DNA of 52,201 bases from Bacteroidetes Order II. bacterium. Its GTDB lineage: Bacteria > Bacteroidota > Rhodothermia > Rhodothermales > UBA2364. The translations under genes were made by a program, and so were the position numbers. Of the stretch, positions 16,661 through 25,597 are shown piece by piece. Each line of letters starts with the position of its first letter. Position 1 is the stretch's first letter. Under the pieces are notes generated by a model. The model ran no database searches, was not told the DNA's origin, and saw only the letters and a program-made list of their open reading frames with translations. Location of the stretch: positions 1 through 52,201 of the forward strand of contig JAEUSQ010000058.1 of the NCBI GenBank assembly GCA_016788705.1, read 5' to 3'.

Positions 16661-17241
16661 AACTTGGGAATAAAAGGAGGTATTTCTGTTCGATATTGCT
16701 CAAATGCTTGCCCAAATGTATCCGCTAATATTTTCTCTTCGCGGATCAAATGGATATAGGTGCCCCAAACAAAAAAGAGGACGCCCATAACAAATCCGGT
16801 CCATGAACTGACTGTGATACCAGTGGCAAACAACAATAAAAACCACCCTACCATCATTGGATGGCGGATAACCCCATAAGGGCCTTCGCGTACCAAACGA
16901 AACGGCTCTGCAGGTTCAAACCGTACAGGTGGCCTAAAGCGAATGTATTGGTGTGCCCGTACAATCAACCACCAACCACTAAATCCCAATGCCAGAGAGA
17001 CCACACCAAAAAACCATTGAAAAAAGAATGAAACATTAACTAATGGTACAAAAACAGGGCGCTGGATTCCTATACAAACAACAAAACCGAGTATCTGAAG
17101 AAAACTCCCCAGCAATGAATGGCTCCGCCGAAGTCCAGGGTGAATCGGAACCAGGGCCTGATACAAAAAGGTTATAAAAAACAGAAACCAACAAACCACC
17201 AGACCGCTAAAAAGCAAGCGCTGAATTAACTCGGTTTCCAT
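16657..17241 (-). CDS. Isoprenylcysteine carboxyl methyltransferase-like membrane protein
   Basis: A 194-residue membrane protein from the Met at 17241; the open frame extends to 17328 but that would overlap the DUF58 gene. It has about five helices and the C-terminal motif EGPYGVIRHPMMVGWFLLLF followed by IREEKILADTFGQAFEQYR, the SAM-binding signature of ICMT/PEMT-type methyltransferases. Its substrate is unknown; NnrU/ICMT relatives may methylate lipids or small molecules. It overlaps the BatD-like gene by four bases and follows the DUF58 gene by 28. Confidence 0.85.
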   Translation of the reverse strand: METELIQRLLFSGLVVCWFLFFITFLYQALVPIHPGLRRSHSLLGSFLQILGFVVCIGIQRPVFVPLVNVSFFFQWFFGVVSLALGFSGWWLIVRAHQYIRFRPPVRFEPAEPFRLVREGPYGVIRHPMMVGWFLLLFATGITVSSWTGFVMGVLFFVWGTYIHLIREEKILADTFGQAFEQYRTEIPPFIPKL

Positions 17242-17269
17242 ATATACTTTAATTTGGTTATAGATAAAA

Positions 17270-18148
17270 CTAACGGCGCCGATGCCGTTCTCTAAAATAC
17301 CGCGACAAAGGCTCAATATAGCTTTCATCGGTTTGTAATGCGATCAGGTCCACCTGCATTTTACGGAATCGTTCTGCGTATGCAGTGTCTCGGTTCCGCA
17401 CAAACGTCCATAACCGTTTCTGAAAGTCTTTGCTCTTTGTATCACAAACCAACGTTTCTCCCGTTTCGGTGTCGGTGACCTGCAATAACCCCAATGCGGG
17501 TAATTGTTCTTCACGCTTGTCCGAAATCCGTATGGCAACGGTATCGTGACGACGACCCAGAATCCTTAATGGACGATCATACCCCTCGTTCAGGAAGTCG
17601 CTCAAAATCAACACAATAGACCGACGACGCAGCGTATGCAGCAAATGCTCTAAGGCAATAGCAATGTTCGTTTGGTTGGAAATGGGCTGAAAAGCATATA
17701 AGTCCCTAATAATCCTCAGGACATGCCGCCTACCTTTTTTGGGGGGGACAAACAATTCTACGCGGTCACTAAAAAGCAATAATCCCACTTTGTCATTGTT
17801 CTGAATGGCACTGAAGGCCAAGACTGCACAGACTTCCGCTGCCAAGTCTTTTTTGAACATGTAACGCGAACCAAAAAGCCCCGATCCCGAAATATCCACC
17901 GCCAGCATCAAAGTTTGCTCCCGCTCTTCCTGGAAGACCTTCACATAGGTTTCGTCCCCACTCCTTGCTGAAACATTCCAATCTATGGTACGGATATCGT
18001 CTCCAAACTGATAAGGACGTACTTCCACAAATTCCATTCCTCGCCCCTTAAATGCAGAGTGGTATTCGCCCCCAAATAGGTTGGAGACAATCCCTTTTGT
18101 ACGGATTTCCAACTGACGGACTTTTCGGAGAATTTCGCGTGGGACCAT
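17270..18148 (-). CDS. DUF58 domain protein of a Bat operon
   Basis: A 292-residue cytosolic protein from the Met at 18148 ([17 protein letters not shown]), where the family usually begins; the frame extends further upstream without homology. Motifs [37 protein letters not shown] and [13 protein letters not shown] are those of DUF58 (VWA-like) proteins encoded between MoxR ATPase and Bat genes. A moxR gene is not upstream; two serine tRNAs are. Role inferred: adaptor in the MoxR/Bat membrane stress module. Confidence 0.9.
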   Translation of the reverse strand: MVPREILRKVRQLEIRTKGIVSNLFGGEYHSAFKGRGMEFVEVRPYQFGDDIRTIDWNVSARSGDETYVKVFQEEREQTLMLAVDISGSGLFGSRYMFKKDLAAEVCAVLAFSAIQNNDKVGLLLFSDRVELFVPPKKGRRHVLRIIRDLYAFQPISNQTNIAIALEHLLHTLRRRSIVLILSDFLNEGYDRPLRILGRRHDTVAIRISDKREEQLPALGLLQVTDTETGETLVCDTKSKDFQKRLWTFVRNRDTAYAERFRKMQVDLIALQTDESYIEPLSRYFRERHRRR

Positions 18149-18190
18149 GGCACGAGGATATAAAAAATACGGAATGGCGTAATATACAAA

Positions 18191-18215
18191 GCCCTCACCG
18201 GAAACCGATGAGGGC
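18191..18215 (-). terminator. Hairpin downstream of tRNA-Ser(UGA)
   Basis: GCCCTCA (18191-18197) pairs with TGAGGGC (18209-18215), with further pairing inside (CCGG/CCG). On the minus strand it is followed by TTTGT, a weak T tract. Confidence 0.55.
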
Positions 18216-18223
18216 ACAATTTG

Positions 18224-18308
18224 CGGAGGGGGAGGGATTCGAACCCCCGGTACCTTTCAGTACGTCGGTTTTCAAGACCGGTGCAATCAACCGCTCTGCC
18301 ACCCCTCC
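18224..18308 (-). tRNA. tRNA-Ser(UGA)
   Basis: Acceptor arms GGAGGGG/CCCCTCC, T arm with GGTTCGAATCC, anticodon loop CTTGAAA (anticodon TGA), a long variable arm and discriminator G mark a class II serine tRNA, 85 bases. The CCA end is not encoded. Confidence 0.95.
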
Positions 18309-18377
18309 GGAATCCATAAATATACATATCTTGACTTTCTGCTAAAAGCAAGCCGTATCCACATATGAATTATGTTG

Positions 18378-18462
18378 CGGAAGGGGCGGGATTCGAACCC
18401 GCGGTACCTTTCGGTACGTCGGTTTAGCAAACCGGTGGTATCAGCCACTCACCCACCCTTCC
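18378..18462 (-). tRNA. tRNA-Ser(GCU)
   Basis: Acceptor arms GGAAGGG/CCCTTCC, T arm GCGGGTTCGAATCCCGC, anticodon loop TTGCTAA (anticodon GCT), long variable arm, discriminator G; 85 bases, CCA not encoded. It is 69 bases upstream of the other serine tRNA and its variable arm is nearly identical. Confidence 0.95.
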
Positions 18463-18556
18463 GGAATTACGCTTAATGCCGTAAGACCCGTAATATAAAA
18501 CTTTTTGGACAGCTTCCGCAAGTAGAAATGACTAAAAGCATCTCATCACACCAACT

Positions 18557-18757
18557 TTATTTACGCACTCGGGCTGCTTTCATGCGTGCAAGTGCCAATA
18601 CCAGATTCGCCACTCCAAGAATAAATAAAATTTGGTTAAACGTTCCGTTACGCAAGTATTCAACCAATGCAAATACCAGCATTGCCAGCCCCAATCCTAG
18701 TGCTAAAAAGCCCGTTACTTGCCGTGGTGGGTGTTGCTGTGGAGTTGGATTTTCCAT
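18557..18757 (-). CDS. Small two-helix membrane protein, unknown
   Basis: A 66-residue protein with a Pro/Gln-rich N-terminus (MENPTPQQHPPRQVTG), two hydrophobic segments (FLALGLGLAMLVFALVEYL and ILFILGVANLVLALA) and a basic end (RMKAARVRK). The composition and clean start suggest a real gene, but I recognise no family. It lies between the tRNA genes and the ATP synthase operon terminator. Confidence 0.6.
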   Translation of the reverse strand: MENPTPQQHPPRQVTGFLALGLGLAMLVFALVEYLRNGTFNQILFILGVANLVLALARMKAARVRK

Positions 18758-18822
18758 TCCTTAGAAAATTTGGGTTACCATTTATAAGCGGCATTGGCCT
18801 GTGGATGATAACTGGATGATAC

Positions 18823-18856
18823 AAAAAAGGCACTATCGAAACAATAGTGCCTTTCA
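18823..18856 (-). terminator. Terminator of the ATP synthase operon
   Basis: AAAGGCACTAT (18826-18836) pairs perfectly with ATAGTGCCTTT (18844-18854), with a T-run on the minus-strand side, shortly after atpG. Confidence 0.85.
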
Positions 18857-18877
18857 AAGAGAGATATCGTAGCCTGC

Positions 18878-19801
18878 TTATCCGAGTGCATCTGCGCCAG
18901 AAGAAACCTCGATGATTTCCTTGGTAATTGCGGCCTGCCGTTCGCGGTTATATGTCAATTTAAGCTGACGCAATAATTCACCTGCGTTGTTGGTGGCGTT
19001 TTCCATCGCGACCATCCGTGCACCTTGTTCGGCTGCATTAGACTCTAGGCACATCCGCCAAAGCTGAAGATTTAGATACCGAGGAATCAATTCATTCACC
19101 AATGATGTGGCATCCGGTTCAAAAATATACTGATCTTTGAAGTTCTTGGTCGGATGATACTGATGGGCTTCATCGGTAAACTTTTCCATCACAGGCGTTA
19201 TAAATCGCTCGTGTGGAATAGGAAGAAAGGGTTCCGCTATCAAGTTCTGAGAAATTGTATTTCGGAACTCATTATAAACGATCACCACTTTATCCCACTT
19301 ACCTTCCAGATATCCTTCTCGGATCAGGTCTTCTACCTCATCGTTGTGTCGGATGTTTAGGTTTTGGAAATACCCACGATAGTCACCAATCAGTTTGGCG
19401 CCACGTCTAGCAAAATAATCATGTCCTTTACGCCCCAAGCACAGCATAAACAAATTGCCATTCGCCTCAAATTCCGCGTATTCGTCTTTAATGAGCGCTT
19501 CCGCTTTTTTGATGACATTGGTATTAAATGCACCAGCCAACCCACGGTCTGCCGAGATCAAAACGATCAAGACATTGTTCAGTTCTGTATGAGGCTTGAG
19601 CAAAGGATGCGTTTCTGGATCAATGCTGGCCTGCATTTCGGAGATGAACTCGTGTATTTTGAACGCATAGGGGCGCGTAGCAAATATCTGTTCTTGTGCC
19701 TTACGCAACTTAGAGGCCGCTACCAACTTCATGGCAGAGGTAACCTGCTGGGTGTTGATAACCGAGGCGATCCGGTTGCGTATTTCCTTTAAGTTTGCCA
19801 T
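18878..19801 (-). CDS. atpG: F1 ATP synthase gamma subunit
   Basis: A 307-residue subunit, the central rotor shaft. The N-terminus MANLKEIRNRIASVINTQQV and the C-terminus MVAMENATNNAGELLRQLKL followed by TYNRERQAAITKEIIEVSSG are diagnostic gamma coiled-coil ends. It is last in the operon, 55 bases after atpA, and is followed by a terminator. No atpD or atpC follows, as is usual where beta and epsilon are encoded in a separate operon. Confidence 0.97.
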   Translation of the reverse strand: MANLKEIRNRIASVINTQQVTSAMKLVAASKLRKAQEQIFATRPYAFKIHEFISEMQASIDPETHPLLKPHTELNNVLIVLISADRGLAGAFNTNVIKKAEALIKDEYAEFEANGNLFMLCLGRKGHDYFARRGAKLIGDYRGYFQNLNIRHNDEVEDLIREGYLEGKWDKVVIVYNEFRNTISQNLIAEPFLPIPHERFITPVMEKFTDEAHQYHPTKNFKDQYIFEPDATSLVNELIPRYLNLQLWRMCLESNAAEQGARMVAMENATNNAGELLRQLKLTYNRERQAAITKEIIEVSSGADALG

Positions 19802-19856
19802 GTATTTCTAACGATTCTTCAGAGTAAAGAAAGGAGCCACTTCCCAAAACCTAACC

Positions 19857-21446
19857 TTATGCCCCATAAACGTTTAGCAAATCTTTGGCCGCTCCTTCGA
19901 TGACTTTTGCTTCTTCGTCGCCCATTACACCGGATTGGGTGATGGCGTCCATCTGGGTCGTATAGCGGGTGCGCAAGGTTTCGTTTAATTCTTGTAGGAA
20001 CGGACGAACTTTTTCGGCAGGGAGTTTATCCAAGATACCTTTCCCAGCCAAGTATATTTCTGCAATCTGGTAAGCAACCCCCATGGGCTGAAACTGTCCT
20101 TGTTTGAGCATTTCAACCAAACGCTCCCCACGGCGCAACGTGGCTTGGGTGGACGCATCCAAGTCCGATCCAAACTTTGCAAAGGCTTCGAGGCTTCGGA
20201 AGTTCGCCAAGTCCAAACGTAACGTACCAGCCACTTTCTTCATCCCTTTCACTTGAGCGTTCCCCCCAACACGGCTTACCGAAATCCCTACGTTAATGGC
20301 CGGACGCACCCCAGAGTTAAAGAGGTTAGACTCCAAGAAGATCTGTCCGTCGGTAATCGAGATAACGTTCGTTGGAATATAGGCCGAAACGTCGCCCGCT
20401 TGGGTTTCAATTACCGGAAGTGCGGTCAGCGACCCCCCACCTTTCACTTTATCCCGTAGCGATTCTGGGAGATCGTTCATGTTCTTAGCCACTTCATCTG
20501 CGCTAATAATCTTGGCCGCACGCTCCAGTAATCGGCTGTGCAGATAGAAAACATCGCCCGGATAAGCCTCGCGACCGGGTGGGCGGCGGAGGAGCAACGA
20601 AACTTCGCGGTAAGCAACGGCCTGCTTGGAAAGGTCATCATAAATGACGAGTGCATGGCGTCCGGTATCGCGGAAGTATTCTCCGATGGCTGCACCTGCA
20701 AAAGGCGCAATAAATTGTAACGGAGCGGCGTCTGAGGCAGGTGCATTTACAATAACGGTATATTCTAAAGCACCATTTTCTTCGAGCGAACGCATGACCT
20801 GTGCAACCGTAGAAGACTTTTGACCCACTGCCACATAGATACAAAAAACGGGCTTATTGGTCTTGTGGGTGTCTTTCTGGTTGATGATGGTGTCCACCAA
20901 TACGGCTGTTTTACCCGTCTGGCGATCCCCAATCACCAATTCACGCTGCCCACGACCAATCGGAATCATGGCATCAATGGCCTTGATCCCCGTTTGCAAG
21001 GGTTCTTTTACAGGCTCCCGAAATACAACACCCGGCGCAATCCGCTCAAGGGGCATTTCATAGGTTTCGCCAGTGATAGGGCCTTTTCCGTCGAGTGTAT
21101 TACCGAGCGGGTCAATAACACGACCCAGCATGGCCTCGGAAACGCGGATAGAAGCAATCCGCTTGGTGCGGCGTACTTCGTGGCCTTCTTTTACATGGTC
21201 GCTTTTACCGAACAATACGGCGCCCACGTTATCTTCTTCGAGGTTCAGTACCATTCCGGTCACACCGGAAGCTGTAAACTCGACCAATTCTCCGGCCTGA
21301 ACGTTCGAAAGGCCATAGATACGGGCAATCCCGTCCCCCACTTGGAGTACGGTGCCAACTTCATAAACATCCGTTTCGCTTGCGAAATTACCTAATTCGC
21401 TGGTAAGTACAGCTGTAATTTCATCTGGGCGGATTGCAGTTGCCAT
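19857..21446 (-). CDS. atpA: F1 ATP synthase alpha subunit
   Basis: A 529-residue nucleotide-binding stator subunit of F1. Seen are the N-terminal beta barrel ([15 protein letters not shown]), the Walker A motif [24 protein letters not shown] sequence, the segment [20 protein letters not shown] and the alpha signature [17 protein letters not shown]. Length and motifs are normal. It sits between atpH (68 bases) and atpG. Confidence 0.98.
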   Translation of the reverse strand: MATAIRPDEITAVLTSELGNFASETDVYEVGTVLQVGDGIARIYGLSNVQAGELVEFTASGVTGMVLNLEEDNVGAVLFGKSDHVKEGHEVRRTKRIASIRVSEAMLGRVIDPLGNTLDGKGPITGETYEMPLERIAPGVVFREPVKEPLQTGIKAIDAMIPIGRGQRELVIGDRQTGKTAVLVDTIINQKDTHKTNKPVFCIYVAVGQKSSTVAQVMRSLEENGALEYTVIVNAPASDAAPLQFIAPFAGAAIGEYFRDTGRHALVIYDDLSKQAVAYREVSLLLRRPPGREAYPGDVFYLHSRLLERAAKIISADEVAKNMNDLPESLRDKVKGGGSLTALPVIETQAGDVSAYIPTNVISITDGQIFLESNLFNSGVRPAINVGISVSRVGGNAQVKGMKKVAGTLRLDLANFRSLEAFAKFGSDLDASTQATLRRGERLVEMLKQGQFQPMGVAYQIAEIYLAGKGILDKLPAEKVRPFLQELNETLRTRYTTQMDAITQSGVMGDEEAKVIEGAAKDLLNVYGA

Positions 21447-21514
21447 GTTTATTCTCTTTCAAAAGGTGATTATGCGGTTTGTTTGACTTTCACGTTCAGG
21501 TTTTAGGTACGCCC

Positions 21515-22066
21515 TCAATTGTTCAGAAAGGAACCTTTCAGCAAACGATCGCGAAGCGCATTGAGTTGTGTCTTCACACTGCCATCGTAAACAATGTCCC
21601 CGATGCGGACGACCGCCCCGCCGATGAGGCTTTCATCTGTTGATACATGTAGCTGTATATGCATTCCCGTCAGTTTTTCCAGTTCCTGCTTCAAGGCCGC
21701 TTGTTCGTCGTTACTTAGTGGAACGGCTACCCGTGTTTCGGCCACCTGAATATTCTGCTGGATGTTTCTGAGTTGCTGATAGGCGTCACAAACCTCATGG
21801 ATCATGGCTTCGCGTCCTTTCTCTACCAGTAACAGCAAGAAGTTTTGGAAGCCAACAGAGACCCTATCACCCAGTAGTTTTCGGATGACAGCTTCTTTTT
21901 TTTCGCGATTGACGACTGGACTTAAAAAAAACAGGGTCAAAGGCCGAGACGTGTTGAGGGTTTGCAACAACAAAGATACGTCGGCATCCACAGCCGTCAC
22001 CTTTTGTTGTGCATTGGCATCTGCAAACAGGGCTTGTGCGTATCGCCGGGCTATATTCTGGCTCAT
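21515..22066 (-). CDS. atpH: F1 ATP synthase delta subunit
   Basis: A 183-residue stator subunit linking F1 to the b subunit. It starts NIARRYAQALFADA, a typical delta N-terminus, and ends with the conserved DESLIGGAVVRIGDIVYDGS and LNALRDRLL. It lies between atpF and atpA in the canonical order. Confidence 0.95.
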   Translation of the reverse strand: MSQNIARRYAQALFADANAQQKVTAVDADVSLLLQTLNTSRPLTLFFLSPVVNREKKEAVIRKLLGDRVSVGFQNFLLLLVEKGREAMIHEVCDAYQQLRNIQQNIQVAETRVAVPLSNDEQAALKQELEKLTGMHIQLHVSTDESLIGGAVVRIGDIVYDGSVKTQLNALRDRLLKGSFLNN

Positions 22067-22121
22067 GTTTTTTTGTTTTTCTGCTTCTTCGATGGCGATT
22101 GTACACCACCAAAGAATCGAA

Positions 22122-22631
22122 TTAATTTTTGGATAGATCCTTAATGAAATGATCCACCAATTGCCGTTGCTTCGGAGAATCCAGATTTTCTTTTACAACC
22201 TTCTCGGCAGCCATAATAACCAGTGTAGCGACCTCGGCCCGTAGGACTTCAAGTGCGCCTTGTTTTTCACGGTCAATCTCTGCCTGTGCCAGTTCTTGCA
22301 TCTGTTTGATCTGTGCTTTGGTTTTTTCTTCCTCGGCTTTGCGTAATGACTCGGCTGCTTCACGGGCATCGCGAATGATTTGCTGTGCCTGAAGTTCAGA
22401 CTCACGGCGCGCTTTCGCATTGTCCTCGGAAAGTTGCTTGGCTTCTGCTAGTGCTTTTTCGGCACGTGATATAGAGAGGGCAATGGTTTCCTCCCGTTCA
22501 GCCAAAGACTTTGTGATGGGGCCCCAAGCATATTTGCGTAACACAAACATGACGAGCGAGAAAACAATAATCAGCCAAAAGGCCAGACCTAAATTGGGCG
22601 ATACAATGCCACCAGCAATGATGAGGGTCAT
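22122..22631 (-). CDS. atpF: F0 ATP synthase b subunit
   Basis: A 169-residue peripheral stalk subunit: one N-terminal transmembrane helix (LAFWLIIVFSLVMFVLRKYA) followed by a long charged coiled coil rich in Ala, Glu, Lys and Gln (SRAEKALAEAKQLSEDNAKA). Only one b gene is present, so it probably forms a homodimer. Confidence 0.95.
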   Translation of the reverse strand: MTLIIAGGIVSPNLGLAFWLIIVFSLVMFVLRKYAWGPITKSLAEREETIALSISRAEKALAEAKQLSEDNAKARRESELQAQQIIRDAREAAESLRKAEEEKTKAQIKQMQELAQAEIDREKQGALEVLRAEVATLVIMAAEKVVKENLDSPKQRQLVDHFIKDLSKN

Positions 22632-22676
22632 GATAATTAAACAATAAACGTGAAGGGTTCAGATCAAGGTCTGCCA

Positions 22677-22734
22677 GAAGTAGAGGTACTTCGCAATGGT
22701 CGTAGAAGAGCAAGATGGCCTAGCTCCTCTACGA
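22677..22734 (-). other. Two hairpins between atpE and atpF
   Basis: The first after atpE has arms 22723-22734 and 22700-22711 (12 bp, one mismatch). The second is a perfect 6-bp stem, GAAGTA/TACTTC (22677-22692), with a four-base loop. Neither is followed by a T-run. Their position downstream of atpE suggests protection of the atpE end of the mRNA. Confidence 0.55.
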
Positions 22735-22752
22735 CAAAACGCTATGGTTAAC

Positions 22753-22971
22753 TTAGAGCGCGAGCAATAAGCAAATTACGAGTGCGAAGAACGCAGCACC
22801 TTCGATAAGGGCAGCAGCTACGATCATCAGGGCGCGCAGGTCACCCGTTGCTTCCGGCTGACGTGCAGCACCTTCGAGAGCAGCAGCAGCCAAACGTCCA
22901 ATGCCTAAACCCGCTCCGATTACTGAAAGACCGGCACCGAGACCAGCGCTAAGAAGACCGATGTTTTCCAT
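22753..22971 (-). CDS. atpE: F0 ATP synthase c subunit (proteolipid)
   Basis: A 72-residue two-helix rotor-ring protein. Helix 1 has the Gly/Ala-rich packing motif GAGLSVIGAGLGIGRLA, the loop carries RQPE, and helix 2 contains the ion-binding Glu in AALIEGAAFFALVICLL. The Glu is followed by Gly rather than the Ser/Thr seen in sodium-binding rings, so a proton ring is more likely. Flanked by atpB and, after 121 bases with two hairpins, atpF. Confidence 0.97.
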   Translation of the reverse strand: MENIGLLSAGLGAGLSVIGAGLGIGRLAAAALEGAARQPEATGDLRALMIVAAALIEGAAFFALVICLLLAL

Positions 22972-23036
22972 GTTGTTACCTTTCGTAGTTAGTTATGTTG
23001 TTAGGATAATGTTTTGGTTCTTATTGAGAAAACCGA

Positions 23037-24131
23037 TTAATGCGCGTGTGCTTCGTCATGGTGGTGTTCTTCTGCCGCCATTCCGATAAACAATGCAGAG
23101 AGCATCGTGAATACATAGGCTTGGATAAAGGCGACCATGATTTCAATCATATTAATGAAGAAGGCCATAAACACACCTAAGGGTGCAACCCCATATGCGG
23201 CCACGCTACCAAACTTTACGTTGAATAAAAAGATAAGGCCGATGAAGTTCAGGATAACCAAGTGTCCGGCGGTCATATTTGCAAAAAGCCGCACAGCCAA
23301 TGCAAAAGGCTTGGTGAAGATGCCCAAGATTTCAATCGGAATCAAAATGGGTTTCATCCAGATAGGAATACCCGGAGGCCAGAAAATGTGCATCCAATAA
23401 TCTTTCGTGCCAGCCTTCTGCGTAATGAGAAACGTGAAGATCGCCAGAACAGCTGTTGTGGTAATATTGGCTGTTGCCGTACCGCTAAATGGAATAAGCC
23501 CGAAAAGGTTCGCAAAAAGAATCAGGAAAAAGCACGATAGTAAATATGGCATGTATTTGTCGGCATTCTTACCGAGATTCGGACGGGCCACATCGTCACG
23601 CACAAACAGCACAAGGGTCTCGAACATGTTCTGGAAAAGCCCTTTAGGCGCAGAAGTACGTCCAACACCTTTTTTGTACCGATTGGCAAGCGAGATAAAA
23701 ACAATACAAACCAAAATGGCTGCGATGATCATGAAAACCAAATGTCTTGTAGGGGAAAAGTCCACCACAAGGGTCGCATGTGTTGCTACAATGTCTGCAT
23801 GAAGGTAATGGTGTGGGTCTAGTGCCTCTGTACTGGTATCATGGTTTTCGTGTTCCGCTTTCTTGGTCGTTTCGGCTTCAGAAATAGCATAGTTACCCGA
23901 AATCAAGGCATTGCCCGTACTGCCATAAAACTCTAAGCCATATGATCCATTTGCATCCTTCACTAAAAAGATACGGGGCAGTTCCAGCAAGCCTGCCGGT
24001 GAAAAATCTAAATAATTCCCATCCGCTGTGTGGCTCACGGCATCAAAATCGCCGTCACCTCCGGCAAAAACAGGAGCACTCCCACAAAAAGCGGTTAGGA
24101 TCAGGCCCAGAAACAAATGCTTGAACTTCAT
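23037..24131 (-). CDS. atpB: F0 ATP synthase a subunit with signal peptide and N-terminal extension
   Basis: A 364-residue protein from the Met at 24131 (MKFKHLFLGLILTAFCGSAP), longer than the usual 240-270 residues. It has a cleavable-looking signal peptide and a roughly 100-residue periplasmic, His-containing extension before the first canonical membrane helix (HLVFMIIAAILVCIVFIS). The essential Arg lies in FALAVRLFANMTAGHLV. The C-terminus ends in EEHHHDEAHAH, a His-rich tail. Such extended AtpB proteins occur in Bacteroidota and relatives. It follows the atpI-like gene by 16 bases. Confidence 0.95.
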   Translation of the reverse strand: MKFKHLFLGLILTAFCGSAPVFAGGDGDFDAVSHTADGNYLDFSPAGLLELPRIFLVKDANGSYGLEFYGSTGNALISGNYAISEAETTKKAEHENHDTSTEALDPHHYLHADIVATHATLVVDFSPTRHLVFMIIAAILVCIVFISLANRYKKGVGRTSAPKGLFQNMFETLVLFVRDDVARPNLGKNADKYMPYLLSCFFLILFANLFGLIPFSGTATANITTTAVLAIFTFLITQKAGTKDYWMHIFWPPGIPIWMKPILIPIEILGIFTKPFALAVRLFANMTAGHLVILNFIGLIFLFNVKFGSVAAYGVAPLGVFMAFFINMIEIMVAFIQAYVFTMLSALFIGMAAEEHHHDEAHAH

Positions 24132-24147
24132 ACGTACAACAGATGGT

Positions 24148-24450
24148 TTATTCAATTCTATTTTTTGCTTTCGAATAGAGCCGATACGTATCAAACGCAA
24201 TGCCGGCAAGCAGAGACAATAACATGGCAGGTATAAAAACCTCTTTCTTCACAGGCAGAAACAGAACAATCAGAACTGCCATAATCGAAACGCCTATAAA
24301 CCGCAATGCCATGCTACCAAGAACCAATGTCAGAAACCGTTTTACATCCTGTCCTATCCCACGTCTTGTCAACCAAAAATTGGTTATTGCGCTTAGAAGG
24401 CCTACTCCTAACCCCAACACCAAACTGAATAAAACAGCATTTTCTGTCAT
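24148..24450 (-). CDS. AtpI-like membrane protein of the ATP synthase operon
   Basis: A 100-residue protein from the Met at 24450 (MTENAVLFSLVLGLGVGLLS); the frame continues upstream to 24501. It has about four short membrane helices with FWLTRRGIGQDVKRFLTLVL between them. The position directly before atpB is that of the ATP synthase I subunit, an assembly factor, but its sequence is too diverged to prove that. Confidence 0.7.
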   Translation of the reverse strand: MTENAVLFSLVLGLGVGLLSAITNFWLTRRGIGQDVKRFLTLVLGSMALRFIGVSIMAVLIVLFLPVKKEVFIPAMLLSLLAGIAFDTYRLYSKAKNRIE

Positions 24451-24674
24451 GAGTGGTTTTAAACATAAGTTGTTGATAGCGTAGCCAAAATAATTCAGCA
24501 ACCAAGCCAGACGGGAAAGCGGGGGGTGAATTCTAAATGAGACCGGAATGAATACTAAATGAATGCCTATGCTTTTTAAAGATTTGGATCAAATAAGATG
24601 AAGGACTTCCGAAGACGAGATGATTCTTTTGTCTTGAAAGCTGTTCTAAGAAAAGGCCCTTCCGAAATAGTTTG

Positions 24675-24941
24675 TTAAGAGACCTGATCTTTTGTTTTTT
24701 TTTCGGCCTTGGCATCCAATTGTTTCCAGACCTTGTACAGCAAGGCCACCATAGAAAGCATCGCAAAGGCAGCACCAATCAGTAGGAACAAGGGCTTGGT
24801 ATGCCACATACCATCCAGCCAATAACCCAATCCGATAAAAGCGAGAAAAGAAGTACCGATTTGAATACCCAATTGCATGTATTCATTGCCTGCTTTGGGG
24901 TGCCGCCGAATTTCTTTCCGTTTCGGAGATATGTTTCCCAT
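24675..24941 (-). CDS. AtpZ/AtpI family protein
   Basis: An 88-residue protein with a basic N-terminus and two helices (IGTSFLAFIGLGYWLD and PLFLLIGAAFAMLSMVALLY), a layout matching AtpZ, a small inner-membrane partner of F0. It is 224 bases upstream of the atpI-like gene and 97 after bactofilin. Function in ATP synthase assembly or Mg/Ca uptake is by family analogy. Confidence 0.8.
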   Translation of the reverse strand: MGNISPKRKEIRRHPKAGNEYMQLGIQIGTSFLAFIGLGYWLDGMWHTKPLFLLIGAAFAMLSMVALLYKVWKQLDAKAEKKTKDQVS

Positions 24942-25038
24942 AGTGATGATAGTGATTCTTGTTTATTACAAAAAAGCGCATGCCGCAAGTACAACATACG
25001 CTTTACTCTAATAAGTAGCTAAGGTCAAAACACGAGGT

Positions 25039-25548
25039 TCATCGAACCTTGTTCATTCCAACGCCTGGAGCTGCCGCAAAACGTTCTTTGCTTGCCCCTG
25101 GTTTAGGGTCTGTAGAGGCTGGAAAGGCGGGGGCTTCTGAAGTGGGGGCTTCCATGATGGTCATGGAGCATTTTCCGGTGAAAGAAGCGCCATCTTCCAC
25201 AGATAACTTCTTGGTGGAAATATTGCCATCCACTCGGCCACCCGATTTTAGCGAAAGACGCTCGTCGCAATTCACATCTCCTGTAATTTTGCCTGCAATA
25301 TCCGCATTTGTCGCGTTTACCTCCCCTTCCACAAAGCCTTCTGGATTGATAACCAGCCGACCTTCTACAAATATTTTACCAATCACTTTCCCATTAATAA
25401 TGGTATCGCTTTTGGTACGTAATACCCCTTCGAAGGTAGCACCTGGTCCCACCATGTTTAACTGCATAGGGTTAGGAACCGAGGCGGGTGTTGGACGGGG
25501 CGAGGCCGTCTGGGTCGTCTCGTTGGTAGTTTTGTTAAATAATGCCAT
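25039..25548 (-). CDS. Bactofilin
   Basis: A 169-residue cytoskeletal protein from the Met at 25548 (MALFNKTTNET); the frame extends upstream but without homology. The core repeats of a right-handed beta helix (GKVIGKIFVEGRLVINPEGF, GEVNATNADIAGKITGDVNC, GGRVDGNISTKKLSVEDGAS) are the bactofilin polymerising domain; flanking ends are disordered. Bactofilins form membrane-associated filaments, often with M23 peptidases. The M23 gene lies 49 bases upstream. Confidence 0.93.
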   Translation of the reverse strand: MALFNKTTNETTQTASPRPTPASVPNPMQLNMVGPGATFEGVLRTKSDTIINGKVIGKIFVEGRLVINPEGFVEGEVNATNADIAGKITGDVNCDERLSLKSGGRVDGNISTKKLSVEDGASFTGKCSMTIMEAPTSEAPAFPASTDPKPGASKERFAAAPGVGMNKVR

Positions 25549-25597
25549 GATAATCTCCCTGAATAATCTATACTCGTTTAGGTAGTTAGTGTGAGTT

